The notes: generated by a model from the letters alone, not told the origin. A stretch of 24,711 bases of DNA from a virus (IMGVR_UViG_3300025577_000059:1-24711), one strand, 5' to 3'. Counted from the stretch's first letter, positions 13,794 to 19,071 are shown. Made by a program: numbers and translations.

Positions 13794-15458
13794 ATGATTG
13801 ATAACGAATTAAACATTGAATGGCTAAATCGCGATTCTCGTAAATTTCTTGAAAGAGGTTACTTAATTGAAGGCGAAACACCAGAACAAAGGATGCGTGA
13901 TATTTCTACTCACGCTGAAACACTTTTAGGTATTAAAGGGTTTGCTCTTAAATTTGAAGATTACTTACATAAAGGCTTTTATTCTCTTTCCAGCCCTATT
14001 TGGAGTAACTTTGGTAGAACTCGTGGTTTACCTATTAGTTGTTTTGGATCTTATATTGAAGATACTCTTGAATCTATAACAGGCCATAAGCTTGCTGAAA
14101 TTTCAATGATGACAAAACATGGCGGAGGTACATCTGCTTACTTTGGCGCATTACGTGGACGAGGCGCAAAGATTGGCGAAGATCAAGGGACAAGCACAGG
14201 CGCTGTTCACTTCATGGAACTATATGATAAGTTGATGAATGTCGTATCACAAGGGAATGTCCGCCGTGGATCCTTTGCAGCATATCTTCCAATTGATCAT
14301 CCAGATGTTGAAGAGTTTCTTAAGATCAGAGGAGACGGCCATGAGATTCAAGATATGTCAATTGGCGTTTGTGTATCAGACGACTTTATGAAAACAATGG
14401 TCGAAGGCGACAAAGAGAAACGTCGTATCTGGGGATTGGTTATCAAGAAACGTTTTGAAAGTGGTTATCCATATATCTTCTTTACGGATAACGTAGAAAA
14501 TCAAAAGCCACAAGTTTATAAAGATAAAGATAAACACATCCATGCAAGTAACCTTTGTAATGAAATTTACTTAAGTGCTGATAAAGATGAAAGTTTTGTA
14601 TGTAACCTCAGTTCATTGAACTTAGAAAAATGGGATGAGATTCAAGAGACTGATGCTATCGAAACATTGATTTATTTCCTTGACGCAGTAATGACAGAGT
14701 TCATTGATAAAACCAGAGGAATGCCATTTATGGATTGCGCCAGAAGATTTGCTAAAAACCAACGAGCTCTTGGATTGGGTGTATTGGGATGGCATAGTTA
14801 TCTTCAATCTAAAATGATTGCATTTGAAAGTCTTGAAGCTCAGTTACACAATACTCAGGTATGGTCAACGATTCGAACAAAGGCTGATAAAGCAACTGCC
14901 GAACTTGCTGAGATATTTGGTGAACCTAAACTACTTGAAGGTTATGGTAAAAGAAACTCAACGACATTGGCGGTTGCTCCAACGACTTCTTCTAGCTTTA
15001 TTCTTGGGCAAACCAGTCCAAGCATTGAACCACTTAATAGTAATTACTTTACAAAGGATTTGGCCAAGGGTAAATTCACATTTAAGAATTCACATCTAAA
15101 AGAATTACTAAGACAAAAGGGTATGGATACTCTTCAGGTTTGGAAAGACATCTTAGAGCACGGCGGATCTGTTCAACATATTGAAGGATTAACCGAAGAA
15201 GAAAAGGACGTATTTAAAACGTTCGGAGAAATAAGCCAAAGAGAGATTGTTCTTCAGGCAGCTCAACGCCAACAATTTATAGATCAAGGACAAAGTTTAA
15301 ATATTATGATTCACCCTAAAGCGAAACCAAAGGACGTAAACGAACTAATGATATTTGCATGGGAGAATGGGATTAAAGGTATGTACTATCAACGAAGTGC
15401 AAACCCTGCTCAGGAACTAGCTAGATCGTTGATGACATGCAAAACGTGCGAAGGATAA
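13794..15458 (+). CDS. nrdA: Class I ribonucleotide reductase large (alpha) subunit, compact form
   Basis: This is a 554-aa catalytic subunit. The key residues of the family are visible: C83 in GLPISCFGS (thiol pair), N-L-C255-N-E-I (thiyl-radical Cys with Asn/Glu), C270-NLSSLNL (partner thiol), Y531-Y532 (radical transfer) and a C-terminal C549-KT-C552 pair for re-reduction. It is much shorter than E. coli NrdA (761 aa). It has no N-terminal ATP-cone, so dATP feedback inhibition is probably absent, and the C-terminal pair is CxxC rather than CxxxxC. The partner NrdB is encoded directly upstream, and the thioredoxin at 22789 is a possible reductant. The downstream zinc-ribbon gene starts one base after the stop. 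Confidence 0.93.
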   Translation: MIDNELNIEWLNRDSRKFLERGYLIEGETPEQRMRDISTHAETLLGIKGFALKFEDYLHKGFYSLSSPIWSNFGRTRGLPISCFGSYIEDTLESITGHKLAEISMMTKHGGGTSAYFGALRGRGAKIGEDQGTSTGAVHFMELYDKLMNVVSQGNVRRGSFAAYLPIDHPDVEEFLKIRGDGHEIQDMSIGVCVSDDFMKTMVEGDKEKRRIWGLVIKKRFESGYPYIFFTDNVENQKPQVYKDKDKHIHASNLCNEIYLSADKDESFVCNLSSLNLEKWDEIQETDAIETLIYFLDAVMTEFIDKTRGMPFMDCARRFAKNQRALGLGVLGWHSYLQSKMIAFESLEAQLHNTQVWSTIRTKADKATAELAEIFGEPKLLEGYGKRNSTTLAVAPTTSSSFILGQTSPSIEPLNSNYFTKDLAKGKFTFKNSHLKELLRQKGMDTLQVWKDILEHGGSVQHIEGLTEEEKDVFKTFGEISQREIVLQAAQRQQFIDQGQSLNIMIHPKAKPKDVNELMIFAWENGIKGMYYQRSANPAQELARSLMTCKTCEG

Positions 15459-15459
15459 A

Positions 15460-15657
15460 ATGACAGACAAATATAGATGCATTCGGTGTAAAATTTCATA
15501 TGACGTTTTTTGGGACGATCGCGCAGAGATCTATTATTCAGGAGTAGAAGATACTGACGAAGACATCAATGACTTAACTGAATGCCACGAACCTGAGCAT
15601 TGCCCATTCTGCGGATCTCACCTTCATGACGATATGGTTAGTGATTTTGATGAATAA
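15460..15657 (+). CDS. Small zinc-ribbon protein
   Basis: This 65-aa protein has two CxxC knuckles, C7-IR-C10 and C48-PF-C51-G, separated by an acidic stretch (ites DTDEDINDL at 31-39). The arrangement is a classic zinc ribbon. It starts one base after the nrdA stop and an AAGGA lies four bases before the ATG, one of few Shine-Dalgarno-like sequences here. It may be a transcription or protein-interaction factor co-expressed with RNR. The very acidic body argues against direct DNA binding. The function is unknown. Confidence 0.65.
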   Translation: MTDKYRCIRCKISYDVFWDDRAEIYYSGVEDTDEDINDLTECHEPEHCPFCGSHLHDDMVSDFDE

Positions 15658-15662
15658 ATGCA

Positions 15663-15688
15663 TTTTCCTCACTAGTTTTGTGGGAAAA
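15663..15688 (+). terminator. Hairpin after the nrd unit, possible terminator
   Basis: TTTTCC-T-CAC pairs with GTG-GGAAAA, a 9-bp stem with one bulged T and the loop TAGTTTT, six bases after the zinc-ribbon stop. No U-run follows, so it is a weak terminator or an mRNA 3'-end stabiliser. Confidence 0.35.
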
Positions 15689-15691
15689 CTG

Positions 15692-15713
15692 ATATATTAT
15701 CCCAATATATTAT
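15692..15713. repeat. Tandem 9-bp direct repeat ATATATTAT
   Basis: ATATATTAT occurs at 15692-15700 and 15705-15713, separated by CCCA. It lies in the intergenic region between the nrd unit and the next promoter. It may be a pair of protein-binding half-sites, or chance in AT-rich DNA. Confidence 0.35.
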
Positions 15714-15747
15714 AGTCTTCAAACCCTTATTCTACGGGGGTTCCAGA

Positions 15748-15765
15748 ACAAAATGCACATTTTGT
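15748..15765. promoter_or_regulatory. 18-bp palindrome, candidate operator
   Basis: ACAAAATGCACATTTTGT is a perfect inverted repeat (8-bp arms, CA centre). It ends 11 bp before the -35 TTTACA at 15777. The position just upstream of a promoter and the symmetric form fit a dimeric regulator site. A 4-of-a-kind relative, AAATGTGC, overlaps the -35 region. Confidence 0.45.
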
Positions 15766-15776
15766 GAATTATTTTA

Positions 15777-15805
15777 TTTACAAATGTGCCTTTTTATGGT
15801 ATAAT
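15777..15805 (+). promoter_or_regulatory. Early sigma70-type promoter for the small-gene cluster
   Basis: The -35 is TTTACA (15777-15782), with a 17-bp spacer and a -10 TATAAT (15800-15805). It carries the shared decamer TATTTACAAA. It drives the 15852-17366 cluster through a C/A-rich, G-poor leader (ACCAACCAACC...ACCACCACAAA) with no Shine-Dalgarno sequence next to the ATG. Confidence 0.8.
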
Positions 15806-15851
15806 ATAACTACAGAGAGGGACACCAACCAACCCGATCAACCACCACAAA

Positions 15852-16076
15852 ATGTACAAATACACTTATACCGAACACCAGCAGAATCCCCCTTCACTTG
15901 GAGGCGATTGGGAATGCGGCACCGAGACCACGATCTGCTTCTCAAGAAGCCCAAAGAAGGCCTGTAAGTTGGATGGCACGGTTCTCCGCAAATTCGAGGG
16001 CGTCGATGGATGTCCAATCATGAGCTTCGAAAAGCTGGAGCTCAATGGTAAGGTCATTTTCGATCGCACTCACTAA
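15852..16076 (+). CDS. Small protein of unknown function, GC-rich codon use
   Basis: This 74-aa soluble protein is the first gene after the 15777 promoter. Its sequence begins MYKYTYTEHQQNPPSLGGDW and has four Cys at scattered positions (WECG, TICF, KKACKL, DGCPI). The pattern could bind a metal but is not a known knuckle. Its codon use is clearly richer in G and C than its neighbours (many GGC, ATC, GAG, CTC, CGC), suggesting recent acquisition or a need for high early expression. An overlapping frame at 15764-15967 begins upstream of the promoter and is rejected. The function is unknown. Confidence 0.6.
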   Translation: MYKYTYTEHQQNPPSLGGDWECGTETTICFSRSPKKACKLDGTVLRKFEGVDGCPIMSFEKLELNGKVIFDRTH

Positions 16077-16090
16077 TAACCAAAACGACC

Positions 16091-16171
16091 ATGATTCATA
16101 TAGCCGAACTTTTTACCGCCATTCTCATCCTCGCCGCATCATTCATTACTTTGATCGCTTTCACGGCCTAA
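16091..16171 (+). CDS. 26-aa single-TM micro-protein
   Basis: The ORF MIHIAELFTAILILAASFIT... is almost entirely hydrophobic (about 20 residues of one membrane helix) with only a Glu and His near the start. It lies 14 nt after the 15852 gene, ends 20 nt before the next, and shares the GC-rich codon style of 15852-16076. Small membrane peptides are common in early phage operons, where they may act on host membranes. Nothing shows what this one does. Confidence 0.45.
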   Translation: MIHIAELFTAILILAASFITLIAFTA

Positions 16172-16191
16172 CCACAACCAACTAATATATT

Positions 16192-16440
16192 ATGACAATA
16201 AAACCAAATCGCACTCACTGCTACAGATTTACTGTAGAGATGGACAATGAAGAAGATATGAAATCTCTGGCCACGTTCAGAAAATCATTCTATGGGACTA
16301 ACAAATATGTAAAATGTCAAGGCCGTTGGGGTGAGAATAACCCTAATTATAAAAGAAGCTGCAACTTCCTAGGACAGACGCGATCGTTCTGCCCAGTTTC
16401 ACTTGCCTCACATTGCGACGTTTACGTTTACTTTCGATAA
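16192..16440 (+). CDS. Small Cys-containing protein of unknown function (82 aa)
   Basis: The product starts MTIKPNRTHCYRFTVEMDNE and has a basic, Cys-containing middle (NKYVKCQGRWGENNPNYKRSCNF) and a C-terminal part with SFCPVS and SHCDVYVYF. It alternates charged and aromatic residues, suggesting a small beta-rich domain. It sits in the early small-gene cluster with no Shine-Dalgarno sequence; a 20-nt gap rich in ACCACAACCAAC precedes it. No family is recognised. Confidence 0.55.
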   Translation: MTIKPNRTHCYRFTVEMDNEEDMKSLATFRKSFYGTNKYVKCQGRWGENNPNYKRSCNFLGQTRSFCPVSLASHCDVYVYFR

Positions 16441-16443
16441 GAC

Positions 16444-16530
16444 ATGAATTTAATAAGAATCACCCTTATGACGATAGTCTGCGCCATCTTTTGGTACTGG
16501 GTAGTAAGATTAATATTACTAATTTTTTAA
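16444..16530 (+). CDS. 28-aa single-TM micro-protein
   Basis: This ORF begins three bases after the previous stop and ends one base before the next ATG, so it fills an otherwise unexplained gap. The product MNLIRITLMTIVCAIFWYWV... has a basic start, one hydrophobic helix with a WYW cluster, and a hydrophobic tail. It is a second micro membrane protein in the same cluster as 16091-16171. The tight packing is the main evidence that it is real. Confidence 0.45.
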   Translation: MNLIRITLMTIVCAIFWYWVVRLILLIF

Positions 16531-16531
16531 G

Positions 16532-16747
16532 ATGAAATCAATAATATTACAAAAACTATTAACTGAGTTTCCTCACTCACAGAATGTTGAAATCGACGGA
16601 AAGGTAAAGAGTATCCCAGAACTAACTGAGGAAAACTTTTGGACCTTAATTAAAAGCCACAACGAACTTGTTGAAAAGTTCAATTACGCTATTCACAATT
16701 TAAATACAGAGTGTAAAGAACTAAGAAATAAACTAAATCAAAAATAA
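16532..16747 (+). CDS. Small protein of unknown function (71 aa)
   Basis: This helical, soluble product begins MKSIILQKLLTEF. Its second half (EENFWTLIKSHNELVEKFNYAIHNLNTECKELRNKL) has heptad-like spacing suggestive of a coiled coil. It belongs to the early small-gene run between 15852 and 17366, one base after the TM micro-ORF. The leader lacks a Shine-Dalgarno sequence. The LTE near the N-terminus is not followed by Ala/Gly and the gene has no late box, so it is not counted with the capsid-targeted set. Confidence 0.55.
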   Translation: MKSIILQKLLTEFPHSQNVEIDGKVKSIPELTEENFWTLIKSHNELVEKFNYAIHNLNTECKELRNKLNQK

Positions 16748-16764
16748 AAACCATTAATTATATT

Positions 16765-16983
16765 ATGAAAAAAACAACCAGCGCTAAATTCGAAAAACTG
16801 AAAGCCAATATTGCTAAACTTGAACTTCAAAAGGGAGATAAAACTAACTTTGGCTCAGTTGTTAAAGTAGGCGAAACAGGAATCACTTTTAAGAATACAT
16901 ACTCACCAAAGACAAGAATCCTGTTTATCCAACGCAAGTTTGGAAGAAACGAATATGTATTGAATGACCTAATTAAACTTTAA
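16765..16983 (+). CDS. Small basic protein of unknown function (72 aa)
   Basis: The product has a Lys-rich helical N-terminus (KKTTSAKFEKLKANIAKLEL) followed by a beta-rich part (FGSVVKVGETGITFKNTYSP, RILFIQRKFGRNEYVL). It is basic overall and could bind nucleic acid, but no domain is recognised. It lies 17 nt after the previous gene and two bases before the next. AT-rich leader, no Shine-Dalgarno sequence. Confidence 0.55.
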   Translation: MKKTTSAKFEKLKANIAKLELQKGDKTNFGSVVKVGETGITFKNTYSPKTRILFIQRKFGRNEYVLNDLIKL

Positions 16984-16985
16984 TT

Positions 16986-17159
16986 ATGAAAGAAACAAAT
17001 TACACTACAAACATTAAGGCCGGTGATTCTGTGATGGTTAACGGTATGCAAATTATCGTTAATGAGAATTGCGGAAACGGCTGCTTTTATGGAACAGATT
17101 GTGATGGCGATGAGATCGAATTCGCCACCGAAGAAATCTTAGCAGTTGTTCCAGATTAA
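16986..17159 (+). CDS. 57-aa acidic protein, beta-barrel-like
   Basis: This ORF starts two bases after the TAA of the preceding gene. The product MKETNYTTNIKAGDSVMVNG is followed by MQIIVNENCGNGCFYGTDCDGDEIEFATEEIL. The alternating beta pattern with KAGDSVMV and CGNGCFYG looks like a tiny SH3/KOW-type or Cys-containing barrel. It is acidic. Tight packing on both sides (2 nt and 9 nt) supports it as a real gene. The function is unknown. Confidence 0.5.
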   Translation: MKETNYTTNIKAGDSVMVNGMQIIVNENCGNGCFYGTDCDGDEIEFATEEILAVVPD

Positions 17160-17168
17160 TATAATAAT

Positions 17169-17366
17169 ATGGAAAAGATAGAAGAGCTAAAACAAAAGTA
17201 TATTTTTGACCGTTTGGAATGCCTTAAGTGGGATTCAAAATATTACAAATATAAAAACACAAAGCTATCATCAGAGCTTGAAAAGAGCGAAGCTAAGCTC
17301 GTTGATATTTTAAAAGAGATTCGTGAACTTGAAAGTCTCCGTGTTAGACCAAAGAAAAATAAATAA
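17169..17366 (+). CDS. Small coiled-coil protein (65 aa)
   Basis: This is a highly charged, all-helical product (MEKIEELKQKYIFDRLECL, LSSELEKSEAKLVDILKEI) with clear heptad periodicity, ending in a basic RVRPKKNK. It is probably an oligomeric coiled coil. It is the last gene of the early small-gene run. Its stop codon lies inside an AATAAATA box that directly precedes the tmRNA-like RNA, so the end of this gene may double as a promoter. Confidence 0.55.
   Translation: MEKIEELKQKYIFDRLECLKWDSKYYKYKNTKLSSELEKSEAKLVDILKEIRELESLRVRPKKNK
17358..17365 (+). promoter_or_regulatory. Late-promoter-like AATAAATA just before the tmRNA-like RNA
   Basis: AATAAATA overlaps the TAA stop at 17364-17366, and four bases separate it from G17370, the first base of the acceptor stem. 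With T4 late spacing, +1 would be 17370-17371. The sequence is also just Asn-Lys-stop codons, so chance is possible. Confidence 0.35.
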
Positions 17367-17369
17367 AAC

Positions 17370-17438
17370 GGGGGTGTAAAAGAATTCGACGCTAGTTTCG
17401 GCTAACGGACCCGGGCGCGATACCCGGCACCTCCACCA
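17370..17438 (+). ncRNA. tmRNA-like mini RNA (tRNA-like domain only)
   Basis: This 69-nt element combines both ends of tmRNA. The 5' strand GGGGGTG (17370-17376) pairs with CACCTCC (17428-17434) in a 7-bp acceptor stem that includes a G3-U70 wobble, the alanyl-tRNA synthetase identity pair, followed by A73 and an encoded CCA. The 5' part reads AATTCGACG, the conserved D-region signature of tmRNA. The 3' part has GGAC then a perfect 5-bp T-stem (CCGGG/CCCGG) with a 7-nt loop. Between them only a short imperfect stem GCTAG/CTAAC with loop TTTCGG remains. There is no tag reading frame, no pseudoknots and no D-stem. The T-loop CGCGATA departs from the usual TTCRANT. A rho-independent terminator follows within 10 nt. 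It could be a decoy for SmpB/AlaRS, a degraded tmRNA, or a recombination remnant. Confidence 0.65.
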
Positions 17439-17446
17439 TTTAAAAT

Positions 17447-17486
17447 AAAAACACCCGCTCTGAATTAAACCAGGGCGGGTGTTTTT
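17447..17486. terminator. Bidirectional rho-independent terminator
   Basis: ACACCCGCTCTG pairs with CAGGGCGGGTGT (12 bp with one G-U) around an 8-nt loop, flanked by AAAA and TTTT that extend the stem. It has T-runs on both strands, so it ends the plus-strand transcript containing the tmRNA-like RNA and the converging minus-strand genes. Confidence 0.88.
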
Positions 17487-17503
17487 CTAAATATATATAT
17501 ATC

Positions 17504-17857
17504 TTACTTAACGTTTGGCTCGTCTTTTTCTGTTGAGTATTCTGCTAAAAACTCTCTTAATTCATTAATGTCATTTGCGTTTAAGCTCATGAATGTTCTT
17601 CGGGCCGAACCAGATGTGCGGCTTTCACTAACCTTTTCAATCTCTAAACATTTACGAGTGCCTAACTTTGATTCCAATTCATCAGGGCCAATAAATTCAA
17701 GAAGCTTAAATGTGGAGTTTGCATGTGTTCCTCCATCTTCCCATCCAGCCAATTCGGTTTTTTCAAGCAGAACCTTTGCTTCTTCTTTAATGGGTTTACC
17801 CTCAAGAATCGCCTTAGCCGCATCTTCAAGCCTTTTGTTTTTATTTGATAGATTCAT
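17504..17857 (-). CDS. MNLSNKN-leader late protein, paralogue A
   Basis: This 117-aa protein starts with the leader MNLSNKNKRLEDAAKAILEG shared with two neighbours. The leader ends in a prohead-protease match ILE/G (residues 17-20). The body contains FIGPDELESKLGTRK (55-69), which matches FAGPKDLEDKIGTRK in the 18196-18624 protein, so these two are paralogues over both leader and body. The C-terminus is acidic. It is the last gene of a minus-strand operon, three bases after the preceding stop, with no promoter of its own, and faces the bidirectional terminator. The function is unknown. A packaged head protein is suggested by the leader only. Confidence 0.68.
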   Translation of the reverse strand: MNLSNKNKRLEDAAKAILEGKPIKEEAKVLLEKTELAGWEDGGTHANSTFKLLEFIGPDELESKLGTRKCLEIEKVSESRTSGSARRTFMSLNANDINELREFLAEYSTEKDEPNVK

Positions 17858-17860
17858 ATA

Positions 17861-18199
17861 TTAAATTTTTTCTATTGAAGTAATGTTTGGATAGTTTGGT
17901 TTATTACTTAGAACTACTTTAACTTTATCTCCTGCTTTATACTTCTTGCTAAGCTTTGGATCAAAACCGAATTCGGCTTTCATACCGCTCTTGTTTTTCT
18001 TGTCATACCCTTTGAAAGTCATAACCCAGGCTTTACCAAACTTACCAGGCGATCTTTGAACTTGTGAAACGCTAGAAATCGTAAGATCCAATTCCTTTCC
18101 GAGATTCTTATTAAGAAAATCATCGTGAATAATTGCATTCTCACTCATAATTGCCTTTGCCGCTTCTTCAAGGCTGTTATTTCTATTTGATAAGTTCAC
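17861..18199 (-). CDS. MNLSNRN-leader late protein with unrelated body
   Basis: This 112-aa protein starts at GTG 18199, which overlaps the upstream TGA (GTGA), indicating translational coupling. Its first 18 residues MNLSNRNNSLEEAAKAIM follow the leader of its two neighbours, but the cleavage-like end is MSE/N rather than ILE/G. The body differs completely. It is a basic, beta-rich domain (LDLTISSVSQVQRS, KAWVMTFKGYDKKNKSG, YKAGDKVKVVLSNKPNYPNI) resembling a small OB- or KOW-like barrel that could bind nucleic acid. A shared leader on different bodies supports a targeting role for the leader. Confidence 0.66.
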   Translation of the reverse strand: MNLSNRNNSLEEAAKAIMSENAIIHDDFLNKNLGKELDLTISSVSQVQRSPGKFGKAWVMTFKGYDKKNKSGMKAEFGFDPKLSKKYKAGDKVKVVLSNKPNYPNITSIEKI

Positions 18200-18624
18200 T
18201 TGATCTTATTTAAAAGTTTTTGTAGAACGTCAACGTCAGACATATTAAGTTCAATATACTTTTTGCCAATTGTAATTTGTACCATTTTACGTGTACCAAT
18301 TTTATCTTCAAGATCCTTTGGACCAGCAAATTGTGTTAGTTCAGCATATTCATTGGCAGTTCTTCCAGCACTAGTCCAAGCTTTAATTTTAGTAGCTTCA
18401 TCAATTTCAACACCTTCTTTAATCTTTTTACCTTTAAGCTTCATTAAAACTTTAATGATAACCTTTGGGCCAAAGCCCGCTTGCATTAGAGCGTTATTAA
18501 TATCTTCCCAACGATAGGCGTCACCGTTAACTTCTTGAAGAGTTTCTTCAATTTCAATAGTGTTGCCTTCGAGAATTGCTTTAGCAACATTTTCTAAAGC
18601 TTCATTTTTATTTGATAGGTTCAT
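18196..18624 (-). CDS. MNLSNKN-leader late protein, paralogue B
   Basis: This 142-aa protein opens the operon at ATG 18624, 23 nt after a TATAAATA on the minus strand (with CATAAATA nearer). Its leader is MNLSNKNEALENVAKAILEG with ILE/G at 17-20. A middle segment (residues 36-70, AYRWEDINNALMQAGFG, KVIIKVLMKLKGKKI) ends at another protease-like site, GVEIDE/A at 76/77. The remainder includes FAGPKDLEDKIGTRK (99-113), shared with the 17504-17857 protein. It thus looks like a two-domain version of that paralogue with an internal cleavage site. The function is unknown. Confidence 0.68.
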   Translation of the reverse strand: MNLSNKNEALENVAKAILEGNTIEIEETLQEVNGDAYRWEDINNALMQAGFGPKVIIKVLMKLKGKKIKEGVEIDEATKIKAWTSAGRTANEYAELTQFAGPKDLEDKIGTRKMVQITIGKKYIELNMSDVDVLQKLLNKIK

Positions 18625-18633
18625 TGTTTATTA

Positions 18634-18641
18634 TATTTATG
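18634..18641 (-). promoter_or_regulatory. Second late-box-like CATAAATA, minus strand
   Basis: CATAAATA on the minus strand ends nine bases before ATG 18624, downstream of the exact TATAAATA at 18648-18655. Its position is close to the 5/8-nt spacing seen at other late genes. Confidence 0.35.
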
Positions 18642-18647
18642 TATAGT

Positions 18648-18655
18648 TATTTATA
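18648..18655 (-). promoter_or_regulatory. Late promoter TATAAATA for the MNLSNKN operon
   Basis: Exact TATAAATA on the minus strand, 23 bases before ATG 18624, in the gap between two minus-strand genes. It resembles the 270-277 promoter in spacing to its gene. Confidence 0.65.
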
Positions 18656-18659
18656 AAAG

Positions 18660-19034
18660 TTAATCCTTTTCAGCATCTGCGCCTTCACGAGTTTTCTTTG
18701 ACATTTTTATTGCCCAATCAACGCCAGGATCGCCACCCCAACCAAGCCAGGCCATATATCCATTATCTGTCCATGGGCGGTCTTTCTTTTCAGGGGAAAT
18801 TTTAGAGTTTTTTCTATGCCTATTAAATGATGCCATTCTTTTTAATATATCATAAGAGATCTCATCTCCATCAGCAAGTTGGCGAGCTCTTACCCATCCA
18901 GTGCGAGTCATTGCTTTAACTTCATTAGGGTATTGCTCTTTCCATTTAATAGCTTTCTTTGCAGCCGCAACCGCACCAGCAGGAGGCTGAAACTTTCTTT
19001 CTTCCTCTTTGATAAAATCTTTAAACGGGATCAT
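18660..19034 (-). CDS. Small phage protein with NGYMAWLGWGG domain and capsid-targeting-like leader
   Basis: This 124-aa protein begins MIPFKDFIKEEERKF, close to the T4-type leader, with a match to the IxE core (IKE at 8-10, followed by E rather than A/G). The body matches a small domain I recall from many phages: PPAGAVAAAKKAIKWKEQYP, then RTGWVRARQLADGDEIS, ILKRMASFNRH and PWTDNGYMAWLGWGG (88-101). The domain is often found near head or maturation-protease genes, but its biochemical role is not known to me. A TATAAATA on the minus strand ends eight bases before the ATG. It ends 35 nt before the MNLSNKN operon. Confidence 0.75.
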   Translation of the reverse strand: MIPFKDFIKEEERKFQPPAGAVAAAKKAIKWKEQYPNEVKAMTRTGWVRARQLADGDEISYDILKRMASFNRHRKNSKISPEKKDRPWTDNGYMAWLGWGGDPGVDWAIKMSKKTREGADAEKD

Positions 19035-19042
19035 ATTAATGT

Positions 19043-19050
19043 TATTTATA
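19043..19050 (-). promoter_or_regulatory. Late promoter TATAAATA, minus strand, 8 nt before ATG 19034
   Basis: The plus strand reads TATTTATA. It lies in the 37-bp gap between the divergent genes at 19034 (minus) and 19072 (plus), with the same 8-nt spacing as at 5405 and 6343. Confidence 0.7.
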
Positions 19051-19071
19051 ATGTTGTATATATAAATTAGA

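Noticed and set aside
15764-15967. Open frame overlapping the start of the 15852 gene
   Set aside because: Its start lies upstream of the -35/-10 elements, so the transcript would not contain it, and its product has no recognisable features.
17370-17438. Ordinary tRNA gene
   Set aside because: No D-stem and no proper 5-bp/7-nt anticodon arm; the TTCGAC and GGAC elements fit tmRNA ends better.
17568-17864. Plus-strand open frame of 98 codons
   Set aside because: Opposite the MNLSNKN paralogue A, whose leader and body are shared with a neighbour, so the minus strand is coding.
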